Source: Rhizohabitans arisaemae
Lineage (GTDB): Bacteria > Actinomycetota > Actinomycetes > Streptosporangiales > Streptosporangiaceae
Assembly: GCF_025996515.1 (NCBI RefSeq)
Contig: NZ_BLRH01000035.1
Span: forward strand, 620,001 to 684,000
DNA: 64,000 nt
Direction: 5' to 3'
The notes beneath the pieces were generated by a model. It was given only the letters and a program-made list of their open reading frames with translations, was not told the DNA's origin and searched no databases. A program made the translations under genes and the position numbers. Shown piece by piece: positions 49,821 to 59,311 of this stretch. The number at the start of each line of letters is the position of its first letter. Positions within the stretch are counted from its first letter, which is position 1.

Positions 49821-51848
49821 GTGACCGTCACCTATCCGTTCAGCGCGGTGGTCGGACTCGACGACCTGAAACTGGCGTTGATCCTCAACGCCGTCTCGCC
49901 GCGGGTGGGCGGCGTGCTGGTCCGGGGGGAGAAAGGCACCGCCAAGTCCACCGTCGTCCGGGCGCTCGCCGCCCAGCTGCCCGCGATCGAGGTCGTGTAC
50001 GGCTGCCGCTTCTCCTGCGACCCGGCCGCGCCCGACCCCGCCTGCCCGGACGGGCCGCACGGGGCCGAGGCGCCGGGCCGGACCCGCCCGGCGTCCCTGG
50101 TCGAGCTGCCCGTCGGCGCCTCCGAGGACCGGCTCGCCGGATCGCTGGACCTGGAGAAGGCGCTCACCGACGGGGTCAAGGCCTTCGAACCGGGCCTGCT
50201 CGCCGCCGCGCACCGGGGCGTGCTCTACGTCGACGAGGTCAACCTCCTCCACGACCACCTGGTGGACCTGCTGCTCGACGCGGCTGCCCTCGGCACCTGC
50301 TACGTGGAACGCGAGGCGGTCTCGGTGCGGCACGCCGCCCGCTTCCTGCTGGTCGGCACCATGAACCCCGAGGAGGGGGAGCTCCGGCCCCAGCTGCTCG
50401 ACCGGTTCGGGCTCACCGTCGAGGTACGGGCCTCCCGGGAGCCGGCCGAGCGGGCCGAGGTGGTGCGGCGCAGGCTCGCCTTCGAGGACGACCCTGCCAC
50501 GTTCGCCGAGCGCTGGACCGCCCAGGAGGCCGAACTGGCCGGACGAATCGGGGAAGCGCGGGAGCGGGTCTCCCGGGTCGTGCTGCCCGACGCCAGACTG
50601 CTGCAGATCGCCGAGGTCTGTGCCGCGTTCGACGTGGACGGCCTGCGCGCCGACCTGGTGACGGCGAACGCCGCCGTCGCGCACGCCGCCTGGCACGGCC
50701 GGACCGAGGTGACCGCCGAGGACGTACGGGCGGCGGCCCGGCTCGCCCTGCCGCACCGCAGGCGGCGCGACCCGTTCGACGCCCCCGGCCTGGACGAATC
50801 CCGCCTGGACGACCTGCTCGGTCAGGACGACCCGGATCCCGACCCGGATCCCGACCCCGGACCCGGCGGTGGCTCGGACCCCGGTTCGGACCCCGGGCAG
50901 GGACCCGCGCAGCCAGACCCGCCCGGGGAGACCGCGGCCGATCCGCCCCCGGCCGGCACCCCCGGACCCGATGCGACGTCCCCCGACGCCGAAGGCCCGG
51001 ACTCCGGGGAACCGGGAGCCGGTGCCACGCAGAGCAGGACGGCCGCGCCAGGCGAGCCGTACCGGGTGCCCGTGCTGTCCGTCCCCGGGCTGGGTGAGGG
51101 CGCGGCGGGGCGCAGGTCCCGGGCGCGCACGCCGCACGGCCGGACCATCGGGTCCCGGGTGCCGCGGGGACGCGTCCGGCGGCTGCACCTCACCGCGACC
51201 CTGCGCGCCGCGGCGCCGTACCAGGCACGCCGAGGACGCAGCGGCCCCGGGATGCGAATCCGGGGGACGGACCTGCGGGAGCCGATCGCCGAGGGGCGCG
51301 AGGGCAACCTGGTGCTGTTCGTCGTCGACGCGAGCGGCTCCATGGCGGCGCGGAGCCGGATGCGCGCGGTCAAGACGGCGGTGCTGAGCCTGCTGCTCGA
51401 CGCCTACCAGCGGCGGGACAAGATCGGTCTGGTCACCTTCCGGGGCGCGGGCGCCGAGCTGGCCCTCCCGCCGACCTCCTCGGTGGAGGTGGGGGCGGCG
51501 CGGCTCCGCCTGCTGCCCACCGGCGGGCGGACCCCGCTCGCCGCCGGGCTGGTCAAGGCCGCCGAGACACTGCGGGTGGAACGGCTGCGCGACCCGGACC
51601 GGCGCCCGCTGCTCGTCGTGGTCACCGACGGCCGGGCCACCAGCGGGGGCGCCGCCGACGTGCCCCGCGCGGCCGGGCTGCTCGCCGGGACGGCGGCCGT
51701 CGTGGTCGACTGTGAGAGCGGGATGGTCCGGCTCGGACTCGCTTGCGACCTCGCGGCGAGGCTCGGCGCCCGGCTCGTCCCGCTCGACTCGCTTTCGGCC
51801 GGAGGCGGCCTGGACGGCCTGGTCCGCGACCATCGGAGGGCGGGTTGA
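49821..51848 (+). CDS. Magnesium/cobalt chelatase ChlI-ChlD fusion-type subunit
   Basis: This 675-aa protein joins an N-terminal AAA+ ATPase (Walker A GEKGTAKST near residue 37; Walker B-like GVLYVDEVNLL) to a C-terminal von Willebrand A domain (VVDASGSMAARSRMR). A Pro/Asp-rich linker of DPDPDPDPGPGG type lies between. This I-D fusion serves as partner of CobN-type cobaltochelatases in actinomycetes. GTG 49821 follows AAGGAG; an upstream in-frame ATG at 49779 is unlikely. Its 3' end is partly repeated downstream. Confidence 0.88.
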   Translation: MTVTYPFSAVVGLDDLKLALILNAVSPRVGGVLVRGEKGTAKSTVVRALAAQLPAIEVVYGCRFSCDPAAPDPACPDGPHGAEAPGRTRPASLVELPVGASEDRLAGSLDLEKALTDGVKAFEPGLLAAAHRGVLYVDEVNLLHDHLVDLLLDAAALGTCYVEREAVSVRHAARFLLVGTMNPEEGELRPQLLDRFGLTVEVRASREPAERAEVVRRRLAFEDDPATFAERWTAQEAELAGRIGEARERVSRVVLPDARLLQIAEVCAAFDVDGLRADLVTANAAVAHAAWHGRTEVTAEDVRAAARLALPHRRRRDPFDAPGLDESRLDDLLGQDDPDPDPDPDPGPGGGSDPGSDPGQGPAQPDPPGETAADPPPAGTPGPDATSPDAEGPDSGEPGAGATQSRTAAPGEPYRVPVLSVPGLGEGAAGRRSRARTPHGRTIGSRVPRGRVRRLHLTATLRAAAPYQARRGRSGPGMRIRGTDLREPIAEGREGNLVLFVVDASGSMAARSRMRAVKTAVLSLLLDAYQRRDKIGLVTFRGAGAELALPPTSSVEVGAARLRLLPTGGRTPLAAGLVKAAETLRVERLRDPDRRPLLVVVTDGRATSGGAADVPRAAGLLAGTAAVVVDCESGMVRLGLACDLAARLGARLVPLDSLSAGGGLDGLVRDHRRAG

Positions 51849-52013
51849 CCGTGCGCGGTGCTGTCTGGCGGGGTGTCTTTGCGATCGGTGCCGGGCGCAC
51901 GCCGTACGATCCGCCGATCGCAGATCCGATCCGGACAGACCGGTACGGCTCGCGCGGCGCGGCCGGATGCCCGGCGGCGGGACGGTTTCCGCGACCATCG
52001 GAGGACGGGTTGA
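51824..52013. repeat. Partial tandem duplication of the chelatase gene 3' end
   Basis: The last 25 bases of the chelatase gene (51824-51848, starting CCGCGACCATCGGAGG and ending with its TGA) recur at 51989-52013 with 24 of 25 identical. A looser match (GGCGGC...GGACGG) runs upstream of both. The spacing is 165 bp. The second copy is outside any known gene. Confidence 0.85.
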
Positions 52014-52268
52014 GCGCGCGCGGTACGGCTTACGCGGCGTCGGCCGTGCTTCGTGGTGCAGGGCGGGTTGACGTGTCGGCGGGACAGCCGGTCCACCTGT
52101 CCGGTGACGGGCTGATCGGGCGGAGGCACGGAGTCCGTCCGCCGGTCGCGGACGCGGGGCGGGCGCGGTACGGCTCATGCGGCGCGGCCGGCTTCCCGGT
52201 GGCGATCAACGGGGGGCGGGCGTCCGCCGTACAGGCCGAGGGGTTCTTCGACAGGGAGGCGGGCTGAC
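51849..52268. other. Repeat-bearing intergenic region between chelatase and cobO genes
   Basis: This 420-bp stretch keeps a long open frame up to 52267, but that frame has no recognisable protein content and repeats itself. Three copies of a 26-bp element of the form CGGTACGGCTnnnGCGGCG start at 51941, 52021 and 52166. One chelatase-end duplicate is also present. It looks like accumulated small duplications rather than a gene. The cobO ribosome site lies at its right end. Confidence 0.6.
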
Positions 52269-52871
52269 ATGCCGCAGGGACAGCCGGAGTATGTGCCGGA
52301 CGACGGGTTGACGACCCGGCAGCGCAGGGTCCGGCCGTTGCTGATGGTGCACACCGGGCCGGGGAAGGGGAAGTCCACGGCCGCGTTCGGGATGGCGCTG
52401 CGGGCGTGGAACCAGGGCTGGCCGATCGGGGTGTTCCAGTTTGTGAAGTCCGCCAAGTGGCGGATCGGGGAGGAGCGGGCGCTCACCGTGCTGGGGGAGT
52501 CCGGGCAGGGCGGCTCGGTGACCTGGCACAAGATGGGTGAGGGCTGGTCGTGGATCCAGCGGCCCGGCACCGAGGCCGACCATGCCGCGGACGCCCGGGA
52601 GGGCTGGCGGCAGATTCAGCGGGACCTGACCGCGCAGACGTACCGGTTCTACGTCCTGGACGAGTTCACCTACCCGCTCAAATGGGGCTGGATCGACGTG
52701 GACGAGGTGCTGACGACCCTGGCGGAGCGGCCGGGGAACCAGCATGTGGTGATCACCGGCAGGGACGCCGACCCCCGGCTGATCGAGGCCGCGGACCTGG
52801 TGACCGAGATGGGGAAGGTCAAGCACCCCATGGACGCCGGGCAGAAGGGGCAGAAAGGCATCGAGTGGTAG
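52269..52871 (+). CDS. cobO: Cob(I)yrinic acid a,c-diamide adenosyltransferase CobO
   Basis: This 200-aa protein is of the CobO/BtuR family. The P-loop GPGKGKSTAAFGMALRAW is near residue 32, followed by GVFQFVKSAKWRIGEE and the ATP-site segment YVLDEFTYPLKWGW. It moves an adenosyl group from ATP to the Co(I) corrin. The ATG at 52269 has a GGGAGG site. The cobB start overlaps its stop. Confidence 0.93.
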   Translation: MPQGQPEYVPDDGLTTRQRRVRPLLMVHTGPGKGKSTAAFGMALRAWNQGWPIGVFQFVKSAKWRIGEERALTVLGESGQGGSVTWHKMGEGWSWIQRPGTEADHAADAREGWRQIQRDLTAQTYRFYVLDEFTYPLKWGWIDVDEVLTTLAERPGNQHVVITGRDADPRLIEAADLVTEMGKVKHPMDAGQKGQKGIEW

Positions 52872-54184
52872 CGGTACCGAGGCTGGTGATCGCCGCCCCC
52901 GCCTCCGGGAGCGGCAAGACGACCGTGGCGACCGGTCTCATGGCGGCGCTGCGGAGCCGAGGGCACCGCGTCTCCCCGCACAAGGTCGGCCCCGACTACA
53001 TCGACCCCGGCTACCACGCCCTGGCCACCGGCCGTCCCGGGCGCAACCTCGACCCCTGGCTGACCGGGGAGGAGCTGATCGTCCCGCTCTTCCTGCACGG
53101 GTCCCGGGGCGCCGACGTGGCGGTCGTGGAAGGCGTGATGGGGCTGTACGACGGGGTCGGCGGCGAGGACTTCGCCTCCACCGCGCACGTGGCCCGGCTG
53201 CTCGACGCGCCCGTGGTGCTGGTGGTGGACGCCGCCAAGCAGAGCCGGTCGGTGGCCGCGCTGGTGCACGGTTTCGCCTCCTTCGACACCCGGGTACGGC
53301 TCGGCGGCGTGATCCTCAACCGGATCGGCTCGGAGCGGCACGAGCGGATCTGCCGGTCTGCGCTGGAGGAGAGCGGGATCACGGTGTTCGGGGCGATTCC
53401 CCGTACCGACGACGTCGTCACCCCTTCCCGGCATCTCGGGCTGGTGCCCGTCGCCGAGCGGGGTGGGGCCGCGGTCGGCGCGGTGGACCGGATGGCCGAC
53501 CTGATCGCGAAATCTTGCGACATAGAGGGACTTGTCGGGCTGGCTGGGTCGGCGCCGCAGCTGTACGGCGAAGCGTGGGACCCGCCGCAGGCCGTACCCG
53601 TGACCCGGCCGGTCGTCGCGGTCGCGGGCGGGAGCGCGTTCACCTTCGGATACACCGAGCAGGCCGAGCTGCTGCACGCCGCCGGAGCCGACGTCGCCGT
53701 CTTCGACCCCCTCCGTGAGGAGTCCCTGCCCACGGGGACGGCGGCGATCGTCGTCGGCGGCGGGTTCCCCGAGGTGTACGCCGCCGAGCTCTCCGCCAAC
53801 GAGCCGCTGCGCAAGCAGGTCGCCGCCTTCGACGGGCCGATCGCCGCCGAGTGCGCCGGGCTGCTCTACCTCGGCCGGGAGCTCGACGGGCACCCCATGT
53901 GCGGCAGGCTCGACCTCACCGCCCGGATGACGCCCCGGCTGACCCTCGGCTACCGCGACGCCGTGGCCGTCTCCTCCTCCCTGCTCACCCGGGAGGGGGA
54001 GCGCTTCCGCGGGCACGAGTTCCACCGGACGGCCGCCGACCCGGCCTGCGGATCGCCTCCGGTCTTCCGCTGGCGCGGCGGCGCCGACGGCTTCGGCGAC
54101 CCGCTGCTCACCGCCTCCTACCTCCACCTGCACTGGGCGGGCACCCCCGAAGCCGCCACCCGCCTGGTACAGGCGACCCGGTGA
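52865..54184 (+). CDS. cobB: Cobyrinic acid/hydrogenobyrinic acid a,c-diamide synthase CobB
   Basis: This 439-aa glutamine-dependent amidase has an N-terminal ATP-binding domain (PASGSGKTTVATGLMAALRS; HKVGPDYIDPGYH) and a C-terminal class I glutaminase-like domain with the nucleophile Cys in AECAGLLYLG. It amidates the a and c side chains of the corrin ring before cobalt insertion. The GTG at 52865 overlaps the cobO stop by 7 nt and has AGAAAGG upstream; it gives the normal family start. Confidence 0.92.
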   Translation: MVAVPRLVIAAPASGSGKTTVATGLMAALRSRGHRVSPHKVGPDYIDPGYHALATGRPGRNLDPWLTGEELIVPLFLHGSRGADVAVVEGVMGLYDGVGGEDFASTAHVARLLDAPVVLVVDAAKQSRSVAALVHGFASFDTRVRLGGVILNRIGSERHERICRSALEESGITVFGAIPRTDDVVTPSRHLGLVPVAERGGAAVGAVDRMADLIAKSCDIEGLVGLAGSAPQLYGEAWDPPQAVPVTRPVVAVAGGSAFTFGYTEQAELLHAAGADVAVFDPLREESLPTGTAAIVVGGGFPEVYAAELSANEPLRKQVAAFDGPIAAECAGLLYLGRELDGHPMCGRLDLTARMTPRLTLGYRDAVAVSSSLLTREGERFRGHEFHRTAADPACGSPPVFRWRGGADGFGDPLLTASYLHLHWAGTPEAATRLVQATR

Positions 54185-54210
54185 CGATCCGGTCGGTACC
54201 GTCGACGTCC

Positions 54211-54744
54211 ATGGGGATGCCGAAGGGGAACGTGCGGCGAGTCGCGATCATCGGTTGCGGAGGCAGCGGCAAGACCACCATCGGCCGTCGCCTGGCCGTC
54301 GCTCTCGGCACCCAGGTCACCCACTTGGACGCGTTGTTCTACGACAGCGAGTGGAACAAGCTGCCTCAGGAGAGGTTCGCCGCCCTGCAGGAGGAGCTGG
54401 TCGCCGCCGAGACCTGGGTGATCGACGGTAACTACGCCGCCACCCTGCCGATCCGATTGCGTCGCGCCACCCACGTCGTCTTCCTGGACCTGCCTGCGAC
54501 CACCTGCCTGTGGGGCGTCGTCCAACGCCGCCGGCGCTACCGGGGCGGTCAGTACACCGACGGTGTCTACGACCGCGTCACTCTGGAGTTCATCAAGTAC
54601 GTCTGGGGCTACCGGCGGCGGATGGCTCCGCGGGTACGGGCGCTGCTCACCGAACACGCCACCGGCGCCCAGGTCCACGTCGTCACCTCGCGGCGTGCCG
54701 TCGACCGGTTGGCCGCTCAGCTGGAGCACGCCACCCGCCGGTGA
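54211..54744 (+). CDS. P-loop adenylate-kinase-like protein (FlaR/topology-modulation type)
   Basis: This 177-aa protein has a P-loop IIGCGGSGKTTIGRRLAVAL and the pattern of small ATPases named FlaR or topology modulation protein: THLDALFYDSEWNK, then WVIDGNYAATLPIRLRRATHV and the LID-like arginine segment. The substrate is unknown. It follows cobB by 26 bp but has no known role in cobalamin synthesis. The GTG at 54181 overlapping the cobB stop is an alternative start. Confidence 0.75.
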   Translation: MGMPKGNVRRVAIIGCGGSGKTTIGRRLAVALGTQVTHLDALFYDSEWNKLPQERFAALQEELVAAETWVIDGNYAATLPIRLRRATHVVFLDLPATTCLWGVVQRRRRYRGGQYTDGVYDRVTLEFIKYVWGYRRRMAPRVRALLTEHATGAQVHVVTSRRAVDRLAAQLEHATRR

Positions 54745-55006
54745 CCCCGTTCGCCACCCGGCGGTCGATCTCCAGCTCGCGCCAGCGCTTCGGCGCTCCA
54801 CCGCAGCCCGCGCGGCAGCCGTACCCGACGTCGGGAGCCGGGCCGCCGAAGCACGTGTTTCCGGCTTGGCCGACATCGGACACACGACTGGGACATCTCC
54901 CGATCTAAACTGATCGAAGATAGGTCGTCGATCGTTCTCGGGCCAAGCCCGGGCCGCCCACGGTGACGGGTCGTGGACCGGCCCGTCGGACAGGTCAGGA
55001 GATCGT

Positions 55007-55453
55007 GTGAGCGACATCATTCAGCCGCGGACCCCCGGCGACGCACGGGTGATCGGCAAGGTCCTGGTCGCCGTGCCGCCGCCGGTGCTCTTCGCATTGC
55101 TCGCCGACCCGCAGGAACATCCGCGTCTGGACGGAACCGAGTGGGTGCGGGGCGTGATCGAAGGTCCGGAGCGGCTGGAGTTGGGTTCGGAGTTCCGGAT
55201 GCGGATGAAGGGCTACAGCGTCACCAACACCGTGGTCGAGTTCGAGGAGAACAGGCTGATCGCCTGGCGGCACTCCCACCGGCACGTCTGGCGCTGGGAG
55301 TTCCGCGAGGTCCCCGGCGGCACCGAGGTGACCGAGACCTTCGACTACCGGGCCAAGCGCGCCCGCTTCTTGGTCGAACTCTTCGGCCTCCCGAAGCGCG
55401 CGGCGACTTCGCTGGAGAAGACCCTCACGGCGCTGCGGGTTCGATTCGGCTGA
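55007..55453 (+). CDS. SRPBCC-family (START-like) protein
   Basis: This 148-aa protein has the SRPBCC fold: an N-terminal strand and helix (VIGKVLVAVPPPVLFALLADPQ), beta strands with hydrophobic cavity residues (NTVVEFEENRLIAWRH) and a long C-terminal helix (VELFGLPKRAATSLEKTL). The family binds hydrophobic ligands and includes polyketide cyclases. No clear link to the cobalamin genes is visible. The GTG at 55007 overlaps a second GTG at 55005. The gene converges on cobN with a 24-bp gap. Confidence 0.85.
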   Translation: MSDIIQPRTPGDARVIGKVLVAVPPPVLFALLADPQEHPRLDGTEWVRGVIEGPERLELGSEFRMRMKGYSVTNTVVEFEENRLIAWRHSHRHVWRWEFREVPGGTEVTETFDYRAKRARFLVELFGLPKRAATSLEKTLTALRVRFG

Positions 55454-55477
55454 CCCCGGCGGCAGCCGTACCGGACG

Positions 55478-58400
55478 CTAGGAGCCGTCCTCCAGGTCGC
55501 CTTCGGCTTTGAGGTAGACGGCCTGGAGGGCGTGCAGGACGTCGGGGTCGGGGTGCTGCCACATGCCGCGCTCGGCGGCCTCCAGGAGGCGTTCGGCGAT
55601 GCCGTGCAGCGCCCACGGGTTGGACTGCGACAGGAACGCCTGGTTCTCCGGGTCGAGCACGTAGACCGAGGTCAGCTTGTCGTACATCCAGTCGGCGACC
55701 ACCCCGGTGGTGGCGTCGTAGCCGAAGAGGTAGTCGACGGTCGCCGCCAGCTCGAAGGCCCCCTTGTAGCCGTGCCGCCGCATCGCGGCGAGCCAGTTGG
55801 GGTTGACCACCCGGGCGCGGAAGATCCGCGCCGTCTCCTCGGAGAGCGTTCTGGTACGGACGGCGTCGGGCCGGGTGCTGTCGCCGATGTAGGCGGCGGG
55901 GGCCTGCCCGGTGAGCGCGCGGACCGAGGCGATCATGCCGCCGTGGTACTGGAAGTAGTCGTCGGAGTCGGCGATGTCGTGCTCGCGGGTGTCGACGTTC
56001 TTGGCCGCCACCGCGATCCGCCGGTAGGTGCGCTCCATGTCGTCCCGGGCGGGCACCCCGTCCAGGTCGCGGCCGTAGGCGTAGCCGCCCCAGACCGCGT
56101 ACACCTCGGCCAGGTCCGCGTCGTCCCGCCAGTTCCGGCTGTCGATCAGCGGGAGGATCCCCGCCCCGTAGGTGCCCGGCCGGGAGCCGAAGATCCGCAG
56201 CGTGGACCGCCGGTCGTCCCCGCCCGAGCCCCGGTCCGCCCGCACGTGCGCGCGCACGAAGTTGGCCTCGTCCGGCTCGTCCAGCGCCGCGACCAGCCGT
56301 ACCGCGTCGTCCAGCATCGCCACCACGTGCGGGAACGCGTCGCGGAAGAAGCCGCTGATCCGCACCGTGACGTCGATCCGGGGACGGCCCAGCTCCTGCA
56401 GGCCGATCGGCTCCAGGCCGGTCACCCGGCGGGAGGCGTCGTCCCAGACGGGCCGGACCCCGAGGAGGGCGAGCACCTCGGCGACGTCGTCCCCGGCGGT
56501 CCGCATCGCGCTCGTGCCCCACACCGAGAGCCCCACCGAACCCGGCCACTCGCCGTGGTCGGTCCGGTACCGCTCCAGCAGGGATTCGGCCATCGCCTGG
56601 CCGGTCTCCCAGGCCAGCCTGCTCGGCACGGCCCGGGGATCCACCGAGTAGAAGTTCCGGCCGGTCGGCAGCACGTTGATCAGCCCGCGCAGCGGGGAAC
56701 CGCTCGGACCGGCGGGCACGTAGCCGCCGTCCAGGGCGTGCAGCACCATCTCGATCTCGTCGACGGTGCGCGCCAGCCGGGGGACGACCTCGGTCGCCGC
56801 GAATTCCAGGATCTTGACGATCTGCTCGCGGTTCCCCGGGGAACCCGCCGCCGCATAGACCTCGGTGGCCGCGGCGGGATCCCAGCCGCGCCCGTCCATG
56901 CCCTCCACGAGCGTCCGGGCCAGGGCCTCCGCCTCATCCACGTCGAGGCGTCCCGCGGTCCCGTCTTCGGCGAGGCCGAGCGCCTCCCGCAGGCCGGGCA
57001 GGGACTCGCGGCCCGCCCACATCTGCCGGGCCCGCAGCATCGCCAGCACCAGGTCCACCCGGGCCGCGCCCTCCGGCGCCTGCCCGAGGACGTGCAGGCC
57101 GTCCCGGATCTGCACGTCCTTGATCTCGCAGAGCCAGCCGTCCACGTGCAGCAGGAAGTCGTCGAACCCGTCGTCGTGCGGACGGTCCTCCAGCCCCAGG
57201 TCGTGGTCGAGCCTGGCGGCCTGGATGAGCGTCCAGATCTGCGCCCGGATGGCCGGGAGCTTGGCCGGGTCCATCGCGGCGATCGAGGAGTGCTCGTCCA
57301 GCAGCTGCTCCAGCCGCGCGATGTCGCCGTAGGAGTCGGCGCGGGCCATCGGCGGCACCAGGTGGTCCACCAGCACCGCATGCGCCCGGCGCTTGGCCTG
57401 GGTGCCCTCACCCGGGTCGTTCACCAGGAACGGGTAGATCAGCGGGACGTCGCCGAGCGCGGCGTCGGTCGCGCACGAGGCCGACATCCCGGCGGACTTG
57501 CCGGGCAGCCACTCCAGGTTGCCGTGCTTGCCCACGTGCACGATCGCGTGCGCCCCGAACTCCGCCGACAGCCACCGGTAGGCGGCGAGGTAGTGGTGGC
57601 TGGGCGGCATGTCGGGATCGTGGTAGATCGCGATGGGGTTCTCCCCGAAACCGCGGGGCGGCTGCACCATCACCACGACGTTGCCCGCCCGCAGTGCGGC
57701 CAGCACGATCTCGCCATCGGGGTCGCGGGACCGGTCGACGAAGAGCTCACCCGGCGGCGGCCCCCAGTGGCGCTCCATGTCGGCGCGCAGGTCCTCGGGG
57801 AGGGTGGCGTACCAGTCGCGGTACCGCGACGCGGGGATCCGCACCGGGTTCCCGGCGAGCTGCTCCTCGGTCAGCCACTCGGGATCCTGGCCGCCCGCCG
57901 CGATCAGCGCGTGGATCAGGGCGTCGCCGTCCAGGTCGTCGACTCCTGGGAGCTCGCCGATGTCGTAGCCGCGCTCGCGGAGCGCCGTGAGCAGCCGGAC
58001 CACGCTCGCCGGGGTGTCCAGGCCGACCGCGTTGCCGATCCGGGAGTGTTTGGTGGGGTACGCCGACAGCATCACCGTGATCCGCCGGTCCGCGGGCGGG
58101 ATGTGCCGGAGCCGCGCATGCCGTACGGCGATGCCCGCGACCCGGGCGGCGCGCTCGGGGTCGGCCGCGTAGACGGTGAGACCGTCCTCGTCGATCTCCT
58201 TGAACGAGAACGGCACCGTGATGATCCGGCCGTCGAACTCGGGGATCGCCACCTGGGAGGCCGCGTCCAGCGGGGTCAGGCCGTCGTCGTTGGCCTCCCA
58301 CGCGGCGCGGCTCGTGGTCAGGCAGAGCCCCTGCAGGATCGGCACGTCCAGCCCGGCCAGGTCGCCGACGTCCCACGCCGCGTCGTCTCCCCCGGCCGAG

Positions 58401-59062
58401 GCGGTCGCCGGGCGGGTGCCGCCCGCGGCGAGCACCGTCACCACCAGGGCGTCCGCCTGCCGCAGGGTGTCCAGCAGCCCGGGTTCGGCGGTGCGCAGCG
58501 AGGTGCAGAAGACCGGCAGCGCCCGGCCGCCCGCGTCCTCGATCGCCGTGCAGAGGGCCTCCACGAACGCGGTGTTCCCCGCGACGTGGTGGGCCCGGTA
58601 GTAGAGCACCCCCACGACGGGCCCCGTCCCGGTCACCGGGCGCTCCAGGACCCCCCAGCTCGGGGTGGGGGCGGGCGGGGCGAAGCCGTACCCGGTGAGC
58701 AGCACCGTGTCGGACAGGAAGCGGGACAGTTCGGCGAGGTTGGCCGGGCCGCCGTGCGCCAGGTAGGCGTGCGCCTCCGCGCACACCCCGCCGGGCACCG
58801 TGGAGAGCTCCATCAGCTCCGCGTCGGGGGCCTGCTCGCCGCCGAGGACCACCACCGGACGGGACCCGGCGAGCAGGAAGTCCAGGCCTTCCTCCCAGGC
58901 CCGGCGTCCGCCGAGTAGCCGCACCACCACCAGGTCCACGCCGTCCAGCAGCGCCGGAAGATCGTCGGCGGTGAGCCTGGCCGGGTTGGCCGGCCGGTAA
59001 CCGGCACCGCTCGCCCGCGCGCTGAGCAGGTCCGTGTCCGAGGTCGACAGCAGCAGAATCAC
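55478..59062 (-). CDS. cobN: Cobaltochelatase large subunit CobN
   Basis: This 1194-aa protein is CobN, the corrin-binding subunit of the aerobic ATP-dependent cobaltochelatase (about 1200 aa is usual). Family landmarks are NAVGLDTPASVVRLL, VQPPRGFGENPIAIYHDPDM, HVGKHGNLEWLPGKS and AYIGDSTRPDAVRTRTL. GTG 59062 (VILLLSTSDTD) is the family-like start; the open frame runs further up through the riboswitch. It works with the ChlID-like subunit. The cobalamin riboswitch just upstream should repress it when the vitamin is present. Confidence 0.92.
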   Translation of the reverse strand: MILLLSTSDTDLLSARASGAGYRPANPARLTADDLPALLDGVDLVVVRLLGGRRAWEEGLDFLLAGSRPVVVLGGEQAPDAELMELSTVPGGVCAEAHAYLAHGGPANLAELSRFLSDTVLLTGYGFAPPAPTPSWGVLERPVTGTGPVVGVLYYRAHHVAGNTAFVEALCTAIEDAGGRALPVFCTSLRTAEPGLLDTLRQADALVVTVLAAGGTRPATASAGGDDAAWDVGDLAGLDVPILQGLCLTTSRAAWEANDDGLTPLDAASQVAIPEFDGRIITVPFSFKEIDEDGLTVYAADPERAARVAGIAVRHARLRHIPPADRRITVMLSAYPTKHSRIGNAVGLDTPASVVRLLTALRERGYDIGELPGVDDLDGDALIHALIAAGGQDPEWLTEEQLAGNPVRIPASRYRDWYATLPEDLRADMERHWGPPPGELFVDRSRDPDGEIVLAALRAGNVVVMVQPPRGFGENPIAIYHDPDMPPSHHYLAAYRWLSAEFGAHAIVHVGKHGNLEWLPGKSAGMSASCATDAALGDVPLIYPFLVNDPGEGTQAKRRAHAVLVDHLVPPMARADSYGDIARLEQLLDEHSSIAAMDPAKLPAIRAQIWTLIQAARLDHDLGLEDRPHDDGFDDFLLHVDGWLCEIKDVQIRDGLHVLGQAPEGAARVDLVLAMLRARQMWAGRESLPGLREALGLAEDGTAGRLDVDEAEALARTLVEGMDGRGWDPAAATEVYAAAGSPGNREQIVKILEFAATEVVPRLARTVDEIEMVLHALDGGYVPAGPSGSPLRGLINVLPTGRNFYSVDPRAVPSRLAWETGQAMAESLLERYRTDHGEWPGSVGLSVWGTSAMRTAGDDVAEVLALLGVRPVWDDASRRVTGLEPIGLQELGRPRIDVTVRISGFFRDAFPHVVAMLDDAVRLVAALDEPDEANFVRAHVRADRGSGGDDRRSTLRIFGSRPGTYGAGILPLIDSRNWRDDADLAEVYAVWGGYAYGRDLDGVPARDDMERTYRRIAVAAKNVDTREHDIADSDDYFQYHGGMIASVRALTGQAPAAYIGDSTRPDAVRTRTLSEETARIFRARVVNPNWLAAMRRHGYKGAFELAATVDYLFGYDATTGVVADWMYDKLTSVYVLDPENQAFLSQSNPWALHGIAERLLEAAERGMWQHPDPDVLHALQAVYLKAEGDLEDGS

Positions 59063-59099
59063 AAGGTCCCCCTTCGGGGTCCGCGCCCCGGTCGTGGTC

Positions 59100-59275
59100 G
59101 AACACGACGGCTGGAGTCTCCTGGCTCCCGGATCGACGCTCACCCCGGCCTTCCCATCCGTCGCCGGACAGTGGCCTGCCGTGGGGTTCGCTCCCCGGTC
59201 ACAGTGGCGGGACCGCGCCGGACTCACACCGGCTTCCTCCCTTGACCGTCGTCTCCGATCAGACTACGGCGTGTT
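59100..59275 (-). ncRNA. Cobalamin riboswitch upstream of cobN
   Basis: On the minus strand, 59237 down to 59196 holds the signature (GGAAGCCGGTGTGAGTCCGG, then GCGGTCCCGCCACTGTGACC). At 59130-59110 it ends in the usual GGGAGCCAGGAGACTCCAG. It lies about 40-200 bp before the cobN start. This is a very good match to the cobalamin riboswitch pattern. Confidence 0.97.
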
Positions 59276-59311
59276 CGGTTCGCGCAAGAGGGCGGAGTTA
59301 ACATCCTCGAC

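Noticed and set aside
51849-52267. Open frame running into cobO considered as a small gene
   Set aside because: The frame is made of repeated GC-rich elements and a duplicated gene end, with no domain and no convincing start.
55532-58918. Long plus-strand open frame opposite cobN
   Set aside because: Low-complexity Gly/Arg/Val-rich translation with no motif; the minus strand holds full-length CobN with clear landmarks.
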